Source: Neostapfia colusana | Taxonomy: Eukaryota > Streptophyta > Magnoliopsida > Poales > Poaceae | DNA: 64,000 nucleotides | Direction: 5' to 3' | Assembly (NCBI GenBank): GCA_030760725.1 | Contig: JASWHV010000002.1 | Span: forward strand, 64,163,900-64,227,899 | In this document: piece after piece, positions 11,701 through 23,703 of the stretch | Layout: every line of letters starts with the position of its first letter | How positions within the stretch are numbered: position 1 is the stretch's first letter | Notes under the pieces: model-generated | What the model saw: only the letters and a program-made list of their open reading frames with translations | The model's database searches: none | Told to the model about the DNA's origin: nothing | Position numbers and translations under genes: made by a program

Positions 11701-12742
11701 TGTTGAACAAGCTAGAACAGTACCGAAGACCTACCGGCTATATGGGAACCGGGAAACTGATGTAACTCGGGTAGCTGGGTATTGAGGCATTGCCCGTCGT
11801 TCAGAGGGTAGGTTGAGAGCTCGAGGTGTAAATCGGCTGGCGGCACGGAGATGCGCGTGCAGAGACCTCTTGCTCGGGATGATGGGACCGGTTCAATATT
11901 TGGCTGACGGGTGAAAGGTAGTCGAGTACGGCGTCCGTGATGGTTGTTGTAGGCAACATCGAGTACGGGCGTACGTGACGGGTTGTTCGGGTAACCCTGC
12001 AGGTGTAAATCGATTATAATCGCCGTCCCTCGCGGTCAGTGAGTACCACTTGTTCACTGTACCGTGACGTAGAAAGAACAGGCTAGTTACATGTTAAAAT
12101 GTTGCTGATTGAAAGCTGGACATTGATTGTTAATGATATGCTGTAGCTTAGAGCTAACTAAAGTTCTTTTCAACTTTGGGCAAAGTACATGAGAGAAATG
12201 CGTTTCTTGTTTGATTGCGGCTCTTTCATGTGCCTTAGCGTAAGGTTCTCCACAACCTGCTGCTAAAACTTGAAAGTAAGGTTCTACTAATTAGGCGAGT
12301 CCATGCAAATGATTTTTACCTCATGCAACCCATTACCCTCATGTAGAAGTTCCATGTTTAGGTGAGACGGGTCAGACTTGCTGAGCCTTAGTGCTCACTG
12401 CTTGTGTTTGAAGCTTTTGCAGGGTTCTATGAGGAAGGGACTCCCGAAGAGGAGACGGAACCCCAGGAGGGGAACCCCGTCGAGTGGGAGTCGTGCACGC
12501 CGCAGAGTTAGTGTGCGTGTGTGCTAGCAAGGACACGTTCGAGGGCTGAACGTGCACTTGATGCTTAGTCTACGCCCGCGAGTGTAGACTGAACTTATTT
12601 TGATGTAAACATGTTCATAAACTTGTTTATGTAATAAAACTTCCGCTTCCGCTTTGCACCTTTGACGTGTGTTATACGGTGCTGTGCAACGCAGCACCCC
12701 TCAGCGTGATCCTGGCTCGACAGGACCAATGGGGTCGTGTCA
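8704..12742 (+). repeat. S 5' LTR, 4039 bp
   Basis: It begins TGTAAG, ends GTGTCA and is repeated at 17404-21442. The last 1.1 kb is similar to the Q LTR. It holds splice-site-like pairs: a 12-base segment 9864-9875 framed by GCAG and GTACG, and two exon-like acidic segments described separately. An AATAAA lies at 12633-12638, about 100 bases before the end. Short ORFs elsewhere in it are not kept in relatives. Confidence 0.93.
11252..12511 (+). CDS. Putative spliced acidic mini-ORF in S 5' LTR (exons 11252-11332 and 12423-12511)
   Basis: The first segment (81 nt, reading VAKVEEEPEV early and ending YDQEQQG) is framed by ATGTAG upstream and AAG|GCAAG downstream, a GC-type donor. The second segment (89 nt, starting FYEEGTPEEE and ending ESCTPQS, then TAG at 12509-12511) follows TTTTGCAG. 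Joining keeps one frame. An in-frame ATG exists at 11230, ahead of the first acceptor. The 3' LTR has the same at 19952-20032 and 21123-21211, and Q keeps the second segment open at identical length (42164-42252). The product would be a short acidic, glutamine-rich peptide of unknown role. Splicing is inferred only from sequence. Confidence 0.35.
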
Positions 12743-14244
12743 GCGTGGTATCAGAGCTCGCTTGAGGTTTAACACAGTACAAAGGTCTTCTTTTTCAAAA
12801 ATCCAGTGAGGAACGAGTTAGTAGCCCGTATAAGGATGTTATTAGCATATAGAAAGTGGCATATTAACCTATTTGTTATGTCGGAAAATCGTGCATCTCG
12901 GGACGTTCATGTCTTGGGGGGTGCACGTAAGCGCTGTCCACCAGTGCGCACAAGCTGAAGGGTGGAGCCCCACGGGTGGCAGGTAACCCGACCCGCTTTA
13001 GTATCCTCTACGACTCTTCATGTCGTTTGGGGTATTCGAGCAACGTCTGTCCCTGGCGTGCGTGGTGCAACATGGGAGACCCCATCACGTGGTCTGAAAA
13101 CGTGAACACGTAACTCAAGGCGTGTTTGGCTTGAGAACATCCGGGCGAGTGATGACGGCCGGATGTACGAACTGTATGGATTCCGGGCTCGGTGTGCAGC
13201 CGAGTCTGATGATTGTTTGAGTTTCTGCAGGTAGCCTTACCAAGAAACGGTAGACGTGTAGCACCCGTGTGCGAGTGACGAGTAGTGCCACTGAACTAAC
13301 GAAGCCGGCTAAGCCCGGTATAGGTTTTTCCTTTGTGAGGACGTAGTACCGACATAATCTGGTGACGCATCAACGTCACATCCAACTAAATGAACAACTT
13401 CATTTAAAAACTTGAAGGTTTTGATCCAAAGTAGTAAAACTTGATGTAACCCCTTCTCTTGAACAGGATATTCAAAGTTAACAAGTTTTCAACTTATAGG
13501 ATGTTAAGGACAGAGCACTCTGTTTTCAGCTGAATCAAGGCTGAAGTTAATCAGAGGTTAGAGGATGAGTTCTTTCGAGGATGGGGTCGTATGATACATT
13601 TCTGGAAAGCGTTGGAAGAGCTTTACAACTCTTCTGTTGAGGTCCAGAGGTGTTTCATCCCTTAATCACTCGAAAAATGCAGTAGAGTTGAAACTGTCCA
13701 GAAAACAGGACAGAGTAAAGACTCTCTGTAGACTCTTTGTAAAATTAAGCATAACTTCCTGCTTAAAAATCCAAAGATAGGAAATGAGGTAGTTCTGGAA
13801 AGCTTATGAGATGGGTTACAACTTTGTAACAGAAAGTTTTGTCAGATTAGGAACAGAATTAACTGGGATTCTTGGATCAAATCAGTACCTAAGGCAGGGA
13901 GGTGCTGTCCAATTGTTTCCAGAAATTCTGTTAACTTTGACATCTCATAACCTTTGAACCAGGACAGATCTTAGGCCAAGCAAATACTGGCTGGAAAGCT
14001 ATTGAAGTTAGCTTCAACTTTGATGTTGAGCTCCAGGACTGGTTTTGCTTTTAACCTGGCCTAAATCAGGTTGAAATGGAAACTGGTCTAGGCTGTCAGG
14101 GGAACAGCAGATCAGCAGTCAAATTTGTTTAAAAATTTGAACTATGTTTCCAAGTGTTATGGGTTCAATGACATATCTTATGTTATAACTCAATGGTTTA
14201 CTGTTTAAATAAATATTTGACATTTCTCAAATATATTTTTACAG
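12743..14244 (+). other. Non-coding block of S where gag should be
   Basis: About 1.5 kb after the primer-binding site has no Gag, no zinc knuckle and no DSGA-type protease site on either strand. Three degenerate repeats are visible: CTGGAAAGC recurs at 13602, 13794 and 13991, each followed by a similar phrase containing ACAACTTT or TCAACTTT, at a period of about 195 bases. The block ends with TTTTTACAG directly before the ATG at 14245, which reads like a splice acceptor. Either gag was deleted and the block kept, or foreign DNA replaced it. Confidence 0.6.
12746..12757 (+). other. Primer-binding site of S
   Basis: TGGTATCAGAGC, the standard complement of initiator tRNA-Met, three bases after the LTR end. 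Confidence 0.88.
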
Positions 14245-17200
14245 ATGGTAGCAGATAAACAGTTGGAGGGACAGAAGGTCGATGTCATCCTAGGGATGTC
14301 GTGGTTAACCCGCCACGGCGCTGTTTTAGACACCGTCCTTCGAGTCGTACACTTAAACTCAGAGGTGCATGATTCTCACTCATTATTTCTGGACAGTCCA
14401 GAAATAAAACTTCCAAGTGTCTATCAAGCCACAACCATCAGATTGGAAGACATTCCAGTGGTCCGACAGTTCCCTGATGTATTCCCGGACGATTTGCCGG
14501 GGATGCCACCCGATAGAGAGGTAGAGTTCAAAATTGAACTTGCACCGGGAACCATGCCAATATCCCGAAGGCCGTACAAGATGGCGCCCAAGGAGTTGAC
14601 TGAACTGAAGACTCAGCTCACGGACCTTCTGGAGAAGGGTTTTATTAGGCCGAGCTCCTCGCCATGGGGCTGTTCGGCGTTATTTGTCAAAAAGAAGGAT
14701 GAGACGTTGCGGCTTTGCGTGGACTACCGTCCATTAAATGCCGTAACCATCAAGAACAAGTACCCGTTGCCACGGATCGACATGTTGTTTGATCAGTTGG
14801 TCGAAGCAAAGATCTTTTCCAAGATGGATTTAAGATCCGGGTACCATCAGATTAAGATAAGGGCGGAGGACATTCCAAAGAGAGCTTTCTCGACAAGGTA
14901 CGGACTTTATGAGTACCTGGTCATGTCCTTTGGCCTCACCAATGCTCCAGCTCACTTCATGTATTTAATGAACTCGGTGTTCATGCCGGAGCTGGACAAG
15001 TTTGTCGTGGTCTTCATCGACGACATCCTGGTATATTCCAAGTCGGAGGAAGATCACAAGAAACATCTGCGTATAGTCTTGCAACGGCTGCGGGATCACA
15101 AGTTATAGGCAAAATTCAGCAAATGCGAGTTTTGGATATCGCAAGTGCCTTTCCTCGGGCATATCATCTCAGCATAGGGTATCGCTGTGGACCCGAGCAA
15201 GATCACGCAAGTGCTAAATTGGAAATCCCCGAGAACTGTTCATGAGGTACGGAGTTTCCTCGGACTCGCGGGATATTATCGGAGGTTCATTCCAAACTTC
15301 TCGAAGATTGCCAAGCCAATGACAGAGCTGCTGAAGAAGGCTACCAAATATGTTTGGAGTCCAACATGTGAAGCAGCATTCAAGGCTTTAGTCAAGCACC
15401 TGACATCAGCACCGGTTTTGGCGCAGCCAGACACAACAAAACCGTTCGATGTGTACTGCGATGCATCCGGCATTGGGCTCGGATGTGTGCTGATGCAAGA
15501 CCGAAGAGTGGTCGCGTATGGATCAAGGAAGCTTAGGAACCATGAGCAAAATTATCCAACTCATGACTTGGAGCTCGCTGCCGTGGTACTTGCACTAAAG
15601 ATGTGGAGGCATTACCTACTCGGTAACCTCGTACATTTATATACCGACCACAAAAGCCTCAAGTACATATTCACTCAGAAGGGGCTGAACATGAGGCAAC
15701 GAAGATGGTTAGAACTGATAAAGGATTACGAGATAGAGATCCATTATCATCCGGGCAAGGCAAACGTTGTGGCAGATGCGCTGAGCCGCAAGTCACACGT
15801 CAATAATCTGACCATCACACCGTTGGAAGAGAGCGAACCACCACTACGTGTGATTCCACACGGAGCTCTCTACAACCTAGCTTTGATCCCCACCATCCGT
15901 GAAGAGATAGCGGCAGCCCAGAAGAATGACAAGGGCATGTCACATTTACGGAGACGTGTAGACAGTGGGGAGTTGAAATGTTTCCGGAAGGACAGAGACG
16001 GCGTCCTATGGTTCAAGGACCGGATCGTCGTACCCCGAAACCCGGAGTTACGGAAGAAAATATTTGATGAGGCTCACTTATCAAAATTTTCTATTCACCC
16101 CGGCAGCAACAAAATGTATCAAGAACTCAGAAGAAAGCTTTGGTGGACACGGATGAAGCGCGAGGTTGCAAAATACGTGTCCGAGTGTGATACATGTCGA
16201 AGGGTGAAGGAAGATCATATGCGGAAACCGGGACTGCTGCAACCACTGGGCATTCCTGCCTGGAAGTGGGAGGACGTGAGCATGGATTTCGTCGTCGGTT
16301 TACCCACCACCTTACAGAAACATGATTCTGTGTGGGTGATCGTCGATCGGCTCACCAAAGTTTCCCATTTCATCCCGGTCAACACCAACTACAACGCCAA
16401 GAAGTACGCTGAACTGTACATCTCACGGATCCTATGCTTATACGGCGTACCCCGTACTATCATATCAGATCGGGGCACTTTATTTGTGTCCCGTTTTTGG
16501 GAGCAGCTACATGCTGCCTTGGGGACGAAGCTGATCCGTAGTTCAGCCTACCACCCGCAGACGGATGGGCAAACCGAGCGGGTAAATCAAATCCTAGAAG
16601 ACATGCTACGAGCTTGCGCTATCGACCACGGCAAGAATTGGGATGATAACTTGCCGTTAGCCGAGTTCTCGTACAACAATGGGTACCAAGCCAGCATCAA
16701 GATGGCGCCCTACGAGGCGCTATACGGAAGAAAATGCCGCACACCATTGAACTGGTGTGAGTCTGGCGAAAGGGTTACCTTCGGGATTGACCTTGTCAAC
16801 AACGCGGAAGAAAAGGTTCGACTAATTCAAGCGAACCTAAAAGCCGCTCAATCCCATCAGAAACAGTATGCGGACCGGAGAAGGCGCCCATTACAATTTG
16901 AAGTTGGGGATCACGTATATCTACGGGTGTCTCCAATGAAGGGCGTAAACAGATTTGGGGTGAGGGGAAAGTTAGCACCCCGCTTCATCGGTCCATTCCA
17001 GATTACCGAAAGATGTGGATCGGTGGCATACCGGCTGAAATTACCAGAAGCACTTTCCGGTGTGCACGACGTCTTTCACATTTCCCAGCTGAGGAAGTGT
17101 CTCAAGCTATCAACTACCGTTCAGCTGGAAGACATTGAAGAACTGCAACCGGATCTCACCTATCGGGAGGAACCGGTGCAGATTATTGATGAAAAGGCCC

Positions 17201-17334
17201 GAACCACACGCAACCGTACGTTGTGGTTCTACAAGGTTCTATGGAGTAATCACTCCATGGATGAAGCGACATGGGAGAGCGAAGAATTCCTTCGCGCTAA
17301 CTACCCCGACTTTTTCACGTCGCGTATCCGGTAA
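14245..17334 (+). pseudogene. pol: S pol: protease end, RT, RNase H, integrase, chromodomain; two stops
   Basis: One frame runs from ATG 14245 to TAA 17332-17334, with TAG at 15106-15108 and 15175-15177. It starts at the second half of the aspartic protease (DVILGMSWL), so the catalytic Asp is missing. RT has FIDD (about residues 251-254), RNase H has YCDASG, TDHKSL and ADALSR, integrase has the HHCC finger and MDF, SDRG and QTERVN at the D, D and E positions. The tail carries a chromodomain-like stretch (VLWSNHSMDEATWE). Apart from two TAGs in RT, the enzymes look intact. It is homologous to the decayed Q pol and less closely to R and P. Confidence 0.9.
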
Positions 17335-17388
17335 TTTTCCACCGTCCTCTCTCTCATTTTCACCTTATAATCTCGGGACGAGATTCTT

Positions 17389-17403
17389 TTAAGGGGGGAG
17401 GAA
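17389..17403 (+). other. Polypurine tract of S
   Basis: TTAAGGGGGGAGGAA directly before the 3' LTR start TGTAAG, after the CGGGACGAGATTC motif usual upstream of the tract in this clade. Confidence 0.85.
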
Positions 17404-20400
17404 TGTAAGGGCCTCAGTTTTTGACACACATTTGCAATGTTCATCACCACACCACACACCTCATTTGAGGAAGAATGATGAACACAAATGAAGAGCAAGT
17501 AACAATTATTAACATGCTCATTAGAGAACAAACTTACACATTGCAAAAGTGGTATTTCCCACATGTGATATGGATGGGCTGGACATATGAAAACTCCTAC
17601 ACTTTACTAAGGATGTCCATGCCAAGTTTCACCCAAATTCAAAACCCTTTTGAGGTCAGTTTGGGTATAGTTAGGAAGAGGGCAGTTTGAAACCATATTC
17701 AAATTCAAACTGTTTTTATCCCATGAATTTAAAAGTGGAAGGCATATTCTTACTCAGCACATTTTTGTGAGCTCACACACCAATTTTCACTCCATTTGGA
17801 GTTGATCTTGACATGAGCTAAGTGGGAGAAATTCAAACTTTATTTGAATTTCAAACTGAACTTGTGCTGAAATTCATTCAAACCAAACCTCATTTGAACT
17901 TTGATCAATTCAAATGGCTCATGGGTGAATAATTTGAATTGCCAAGGGTAGTATGGGGTTCACTGTTTACAACAGTGATTAGGAGTAAATTTCAGAGGTT
18001 AAAACTGGAGGTGGGACCCACATGTCAGCCACTGCTCAGATCAAACCGACTGAGACTTTCTCACTCGGGTCGCCGAGCCGCAGCGGTGATCGCCACCGAG
18101 GCCAGCCGCCGCGCCACCAGCTGCTTGCCCACGCGCGGGCATGAGGCGGTGCAGAGCCTTCTTAAGGCGCCTGCCCCCTCCTCGGCCGAGGCACCACCGT
18201 TCTTCCCCGCAAGAACTCAGCGCTGGCCGAAAACTTCCGCAGCTCGGACTTGATCGGAGAACGCCGATCGCAGCTCCCTCCTTCCACTCCAGAGCCCCAG
18301 CAAGGTACTAGAGACCTTCCTCCATCCTCCCCGTTGCTAGAATTCGGTTGAAACCGAGTGATATCGGCTGTGCCGAAAGATCAAAATCGGAACTTGGAAC
18401 CGCCGCACCTCGGGCTCTCGTGGACAGCCCAACCAGGGCGTTGTCACGCCGGAGCCAAGGCACCCTTGGACGCGCGGGTGACCGGTGCTGCTCATCCCCG
18501 AGCCACAGATCGAGTGGTTGCTCACCGGCGGCGAATTTCCACTTTTCCCTTTTCTGTGTGCAGAACGACCTTCAGGTACGATTCTGTTTAATTCGTGCTC
18601 TAGAAAGGATTAGAGGGCCCCAGGCCGCTCTCACACGAGCTAGACACGGTAACGCACAAGTTGCCTTCACAACTCTGGGCCGGAGAACCTTTGTGCCCGG
18701 CGGAATTTGAGGTCTACTAATGGCGGAGCGAACGGGCGGCATTGGGCGCACGGTGAGGACCTATTTCGGGCCTTCCCCGAGCTGCCTCGAGCTCATGTCG
18801 ACCTTCTCTGAGGTCCATTGATGCTCCCCGACCGATTTCCCAAGTAGCTGAGGTGTTAGAGAAGTCAGCCGACATGGCCGAAGTCATTCCGAGGTGGCGG
18901 CTCGTCGCCGACCATGCTCCGGCCATTGTCATGAGCAGCTGACCATAGAATCCGGTTCCCCGAGTAAAAGTAGGCAGGGGCGGCCAGAATCGAGAAGTTT
19001 GGAGCTGTACAGCAGCCGGCGGCGAGCTCTCCGGCGAGATCCCTCGGCGGCGGGGCGCGGGTGTCGCGAGGTTGAAGAAGGGGGTGGACCCCAGCTGTCA
19101 GCGGCCGATATTTTGAATCGGGATCCGGCTGCGGCCAGGATCGGGTGTGCTGGCGCGCAAAATCCTTGTGGGCCGCGATGTGCCATCACCTAGGCGCGTG
19201 ACGCGTGTCCCCTGGGCCCACGCGCGAGTTTAAACTTTTCCCCGATTTTCAGATTTCCTTCAAACTTCAAATCCTTATAACTTTGGCTAGAAAGCTCCAA
19301 ATTGAGTGAACCAAATTTTGCTGGATTCAGCTCTCTGAGTACTTTCCAGAAAATCAAGTTTCACTTCATGAAATTCCTTATTTCTCCAGAATTAATTCCT
19401 TAAAATTTAAACTGTTAGGAATTTTAACTGGAGAATCCTTTGGAAGAAAATCCTGAAATTTTGCTGAGATGTTCACCAAAATATCCTTGAACTACCATAA
19501 AAATTTCAGATCCATTTGAACTCATTTAATCCACCTAATGGTGTGATTAGTGAAACTGTTCCAGAGAAAATAGAAAATGTTCAGAAACATTTTCAGAATT
19601 TTCTCTGAAATTGTTTAGCTCATATCTTTAGTTAGAGACTTCCAAATTAAGTGAGACCAACTCCATTAGAACCCTCTGAAAATCTAGTTTTCAGAAAGTC
19701 ATAGTTTGTCTCATGAAAATTCCTAGAACACCCTAAGAGTTCCAATTAAGGTCAAGGACATAATTATTTGTGGAGGGCTCAAATGAGCTTTGCTGCAACT
19801 AAAACTTGACCAAGTCTCTGTTTAGGTTGTAACCAAGCCACAGTAAAAGTTTCACAGTCGTTAGGTCTATCTAGCAAATGTTATAGACTTCACAACTTCA
19901 AACTTAATACAAATGCATTAAATTAATACATGTATTATTTCTATCATGTAGTCGCTAAGGTCGAGGAGGAACCCGAAGTCCTAGACTTCGTTACTCCGGA
20001 GGAACAGCTAGCCTACGACCAAGAGCAGCAAGGCAAGCTCCGGTTTGCATTAACCTTTTTACAAATTTTTATTGTTTTGAGCACATACTTGTTTCCTTTG
20101 TTCTGTGCATTAGAGTCTTGTTTGGAAATCCAACTGCATAGCCAAGAAAACCACGGGTTGGGTTTAGGATTGCAAACCCCGTTAGCCACTGCATTGCTAG
20201 GATAGAGTAGGATTCGGTACAAGTCGAGTAGTTGGAACTACTCGCGAGAATAGGCTAGAGGCACATTGCTCGGGTAGAGATAGCACATGATACACATGGC
20301 AAGAAAATGAGACCGAGCGGAGAGTAAGGGCAGCAGGACTTTGGGGCCTGTGTGCTGTAGCTCCGTTTGTGTCGATTGAGGACCGAGCCGTGTGCGGGCC

Positions 20401-21442
20401 TGTTGAACAAGCTAGAACAGTACCGAAGACCTACCGGCTATATGGGAACCGGGAAACTGATGTAACTCGGGTAGCTGGGTATTGAGGCATTGCCCGTCGT
20501 TCAGAGGGTAGGTTGAGAGCTCGAGGTGTAAATCGGCTGGCGGCACGGAGATGCGCGTGCAGAGACCTCTTGCTCGGGACGATGGGACCGGTTCAATATT
20601 TGGCTGACGGGTGAAAGGTAGTCGCGTACGGCGTCCATGATGGTTGTTGTAGGCAACATCGAGTACGGGCGTACGTGACGGGTTGTTCGGGTAACCCTGC
20701 AGGTGTAAATCGATTATAATCGCCGTCCCTCGCGGTCAGTGAGTACCACTTGTTCACTGTACCGTGACGTAGAAAGAACAGGCTAGTGACATGTTAAAAT
20801 GTTGCTGATTGAAAGCTGGACATTGATTATTAATGATATGCTGTAGCTTAGAGCTAACTAAAGTTCTTTTCAACTTTGGGCAAAGTACATGAGAGAAATG
20901 CGTTTCTTGTTTGATTGCGGCTCTCTCATGTGCCTTAGCGTAAGGTTCTCCACAACCTGCTGCTAAAACTTGAAAGTAAGGTTCTACTAATTAGGCGAGT
21001 CCTTGCAAATGATTTTTACCTCATGCAACCCATTACCCTCATGTAGAAGTTCCATGTTTAGGTGAGACGGGTCAGACTTGCTGAGCCTTAGTGCTCACTG
21101 TTGGTGTTTGAAGCTTTTGCAGGGTTCTATGAGGAAGGGACTCCCGAAGAGGAGACGGAACCCCAGGAGGGGAACCCCGTCGAGTGGGAGTCGTGCACGC
21201 CGCACAGTTAGTGTGCGTGTGTGCTAGCAAGGACACGTTCGAGGGCTGAACGTGCACTTGATGCTTAGTCTACGCCCGCGAGTGTAGACTGAACTTATTT
21301 TGATGTAAACATGTTCATAAACTTGTTTATGTAATAAAACTTCCGCTTCCGCTTTGCACCTTTGACGTGTGTTATACGGTGCTGTGCAACGCAGCACCCC
21401 TCAGCGTGATCCTGGCTCGACAGGACCAATGGGGTCGTGTCA
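17404..21442 (+). repeat. S 3' LTR, 4039 bp
   Basis: It matches 8704-12742 over its full length without indels that change the length, at about 99.1% identity by eye. It ends TGTCA at 21442 and is followed by the GAATA target duplication. Confidence 0.93.
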
Positions 21443-21447
21443 GAATA

Positions 21448-23486
21448 ATTCTGAAAATTAGTAAAATAAATGTAAAATAGTTCACATCAGAAGAGAAGTT
21501 CAAAAATATATTATTTAATATTTCAGACCCAAAATCTATTCTGTTTAGATGAGGTGTCTTACTATTTTCATAATAAAGTGCACATTTAGGCATAGGAAAT
21601 AAATCTGAAAATATAGTAAGCTAGGTATAAATAACTATAAAATGATAAATGAAGTTTCCAAAATCCAAAGAATTCAGTTTAGGTTGGTAGAAGGTTTGAA
21701 GACACATATGAAGTAGGAAATTACCTTTCATGCATACTTCGTATCTAAAATGTGTATCAATTAAATATAAGGGATTTATTTAAATTAGAAATTCATATAT
21801 AGTATGCCAACATGAATATGAATACAAAAATAGAAATCATAGGTACATGTTTAAAAGTGCATGTAAGCCAAAATCAACACACATAGAGTAACCACAACAC
21901 ATAGAAATGAGAATGGCTTTCATAAATGTGAATGTGTGGCTTGTATGAAGTGGAAGTGTGAACTATGTCTTATGACTTGTTGTTTTCTTTTGCTATGTGT
22001 GATGGTATGAGTAGAACCTGCTCCAAAGCAAGTTCTTCCTTTCCAAGATCAGAACTACCCATTCCAAGAGCAGCAGAAAGGAGGCAAGTGTCCTTGACCA
22101 CTTTGATCCTATGCTAGGGTATGTAGATAGAATTATTTGCATTGTCAAATGAAATATGAAACCCATGCTAGGAAGTTTCCCTAGAATTGCATTATCTTGT
22201 TTCCTTGTAGCTTGTGTTGGGATTTATTTTGTCATGTCATTTATTTACATGCTTATGCTTAGCCATGCTTAGAATGGGATATTTGGGATATGAGATCATC
22301 AGTTTATTTTACCATACTCTTGAATGAGATATTGTGAGTTATGTAGAGGTAGGGATCAAGGCAAGTTGGATGTTTTGGTTGGTGCTGGGTGCACGAGACT
22401 CGGGTTTGTGTTTAGTACTTACCTGGATCCTAAGGACCGGTTCATGGAGCATGTAACCTGGCTTTACCGTGCCAACCACATGCTGAGATGGGGCAGCTTG
22501 GCCAATTAATTAGGTGTATCCCCGGCGTAGTATGGGTGTGTTGGATGGTGCGGGGAATAGGTGTCATCTGGACTATTATATGAACCGCAAGGCTCAAGAG
22601 GGGGCCACTGCAGTGGGGTTGGAGCCTCTTGTATGCTGTTAGGGGTGAAACCTCAGTGGGCCCACGCTCGTCAGGAATCCCTTTGTAAAGGCTTCGTAGT
22701 GATCTCCTGGCTACACACCTGGGAAGTGTGAATGTGGTTCGTAGCCACTGGCATAATGGAGGTTCTTTTAGTCCACCCGGCAACGGGGGATGAAATCACT
22801 ACATGTGGGTACAGTGGTGCAAACTCTACAGAGTCAAAACTGTCATGACCGCCGTGCTCACGGTCAAGAGCGGCTTGGACTTATTCATGATTAGAGGAGT
22901 GATGGTTTTGGAAGTTAAGAATGTTAAGCGGGGAGCTTAACATTGGAAATGATGTTATGGTTATTTGATTATGATGATGGGATGGGAGTTTGGGACCATT
23001 TCACTTGTGTAGTAATGTAGGTTCTTAATAAGCTAAGGTGATAGGTATTAATTGCGTAGTGCTTTAACCATGAGTTCAACCTCTCCTTGCTCTAGCCATG
23101 CATGACATAACTTTCCCACACTTGCTGAGTACCATCAGTACTCAACCTTGCATATTTGTTGGTTTATATTGCTGCTCAGGTCAAGATAATGAGGTGGTGT
23201 ATAATGATCAAGACTTTGGACCCGAAGAAGGTTTCTAGGTTCATGGAGTCCCCCGGGCAACGCCTGTGATGGAGCCCACAAGAATAATTATTCCGCTGCT
23301 AGTTTATTTACTTGTGATGAACTTATTATTGTCCATCGAGACATTTGCTATGTAAGACTTATTTATATTCGACACCTAGCTTGTAATAAATGATGCTTCA
23401 CTATTTGTCGTCACATGTATGAGAAAATGATCCTGGCATACATGTGATATTCACTCGGCTGTTCTTTGGATAAACCGGGTGTGACA
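21448..23486 (+). repeat. R 5' LTR, second part
   Basis: The rest of the R LTR after S and its 5-base target copy (21443-21447). With 7317-8703 it makes 3426 bases. It has a hairpin-forming inverted repeat at 23126-23144, an AATAAA at 23385-23390 and the end TGTGACA. The minus-strand 113-codon frame at 22442-22783 starts with TTG and is not treated as a gene. Confidence 0.9.
22015..23238 (+). CDS. Putative spliced acidic mini-ORF in R 5' LTR (exons 22015-22083 and 23180-23238)
   Basis: A 69-nt segment (reading PFQDQNYPFQEQQ) is framed by GAGTAG upstream and GGAG|GCAAGT, a consensus GC donor, downstream. The second segment follows GCTGCTCAG and reads QDNEVVYNDQDFGPEEGF to TAG at 23236-23238. 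The joint has the same codon phase as in S. The same pair is at 31258-31326/32416-32474, 52127-52195/53284-53342 and 61383-61451/62540-62598; the old minus-strand LTR keeps the 69-nt exon (39260-39328) with no indel or stop. No start codon is obvious. Function unknown; translation unproven. Confidence 0.35.
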
Positions 23487-23490
23487 GAAG

Positions 23491-23503
23491 TGGTATCAGA
23501 GCC
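23491..23503 (+). other. Primer-binding site of R
   Basis: TGGTATCAGAGCC, four bases after the LTR end; matches the initiator tRNA-Met type. Confidence 0.88.
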
Positions 23504-23703
23504 AAGGTTGCCGTAGGAACGTGGACCTAGGTAGAAATGGACGTATTTAAGGGCCCTATTTTCTTAAAAACTATTTTACAACGTGTGTGTTGAAAAGTGT
23601 TATTTAATCGAGTCACTTTCTTCATCTTACCCCAACTTTCATTCAAAATAGGATTTTTGTTTAAAAGTTTATCTAACCTAAGTTTAAATGCTTTCTGTTT
23701 TAG

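Larger units (their letters stand above)
8704..21442 (+). mobile_element. Element S: gag-less Tekay-type element with 4039-bp LTRs, inside the R 5' LTR
   Basis: It starts TGTAAGGG and ends GTGTCA, and is flanked by GAATA at 8699-8703 and 21443-21447. The uninterrupted sequence stands at about 30685 in the R 3' LTR, which proves the insertion. Two LTRs of exactly 4039 bp surround a 4661-bp interior that has a primer-binding site, a long non-coding block, pol from mid-protease to chromodomain, and a polypurine tract. Gag and the catalytic half of protease are absent. I counted about 36 base differences between the LTRs by eye (about 0.9%), so insertion is recent. Confidence 0.93.

Noticed and set aside
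22442..22783. Minus-strand 113-codon frame repeated in four LTR copies (also 31686-32027, 52555-52896, 61811-62152).
   Set aside because: It begins with TTG, not ATG, and the older minus-strand LTR has a one-base length change right after the start, so the frame is not kept. Repetition follows from LTR identity.
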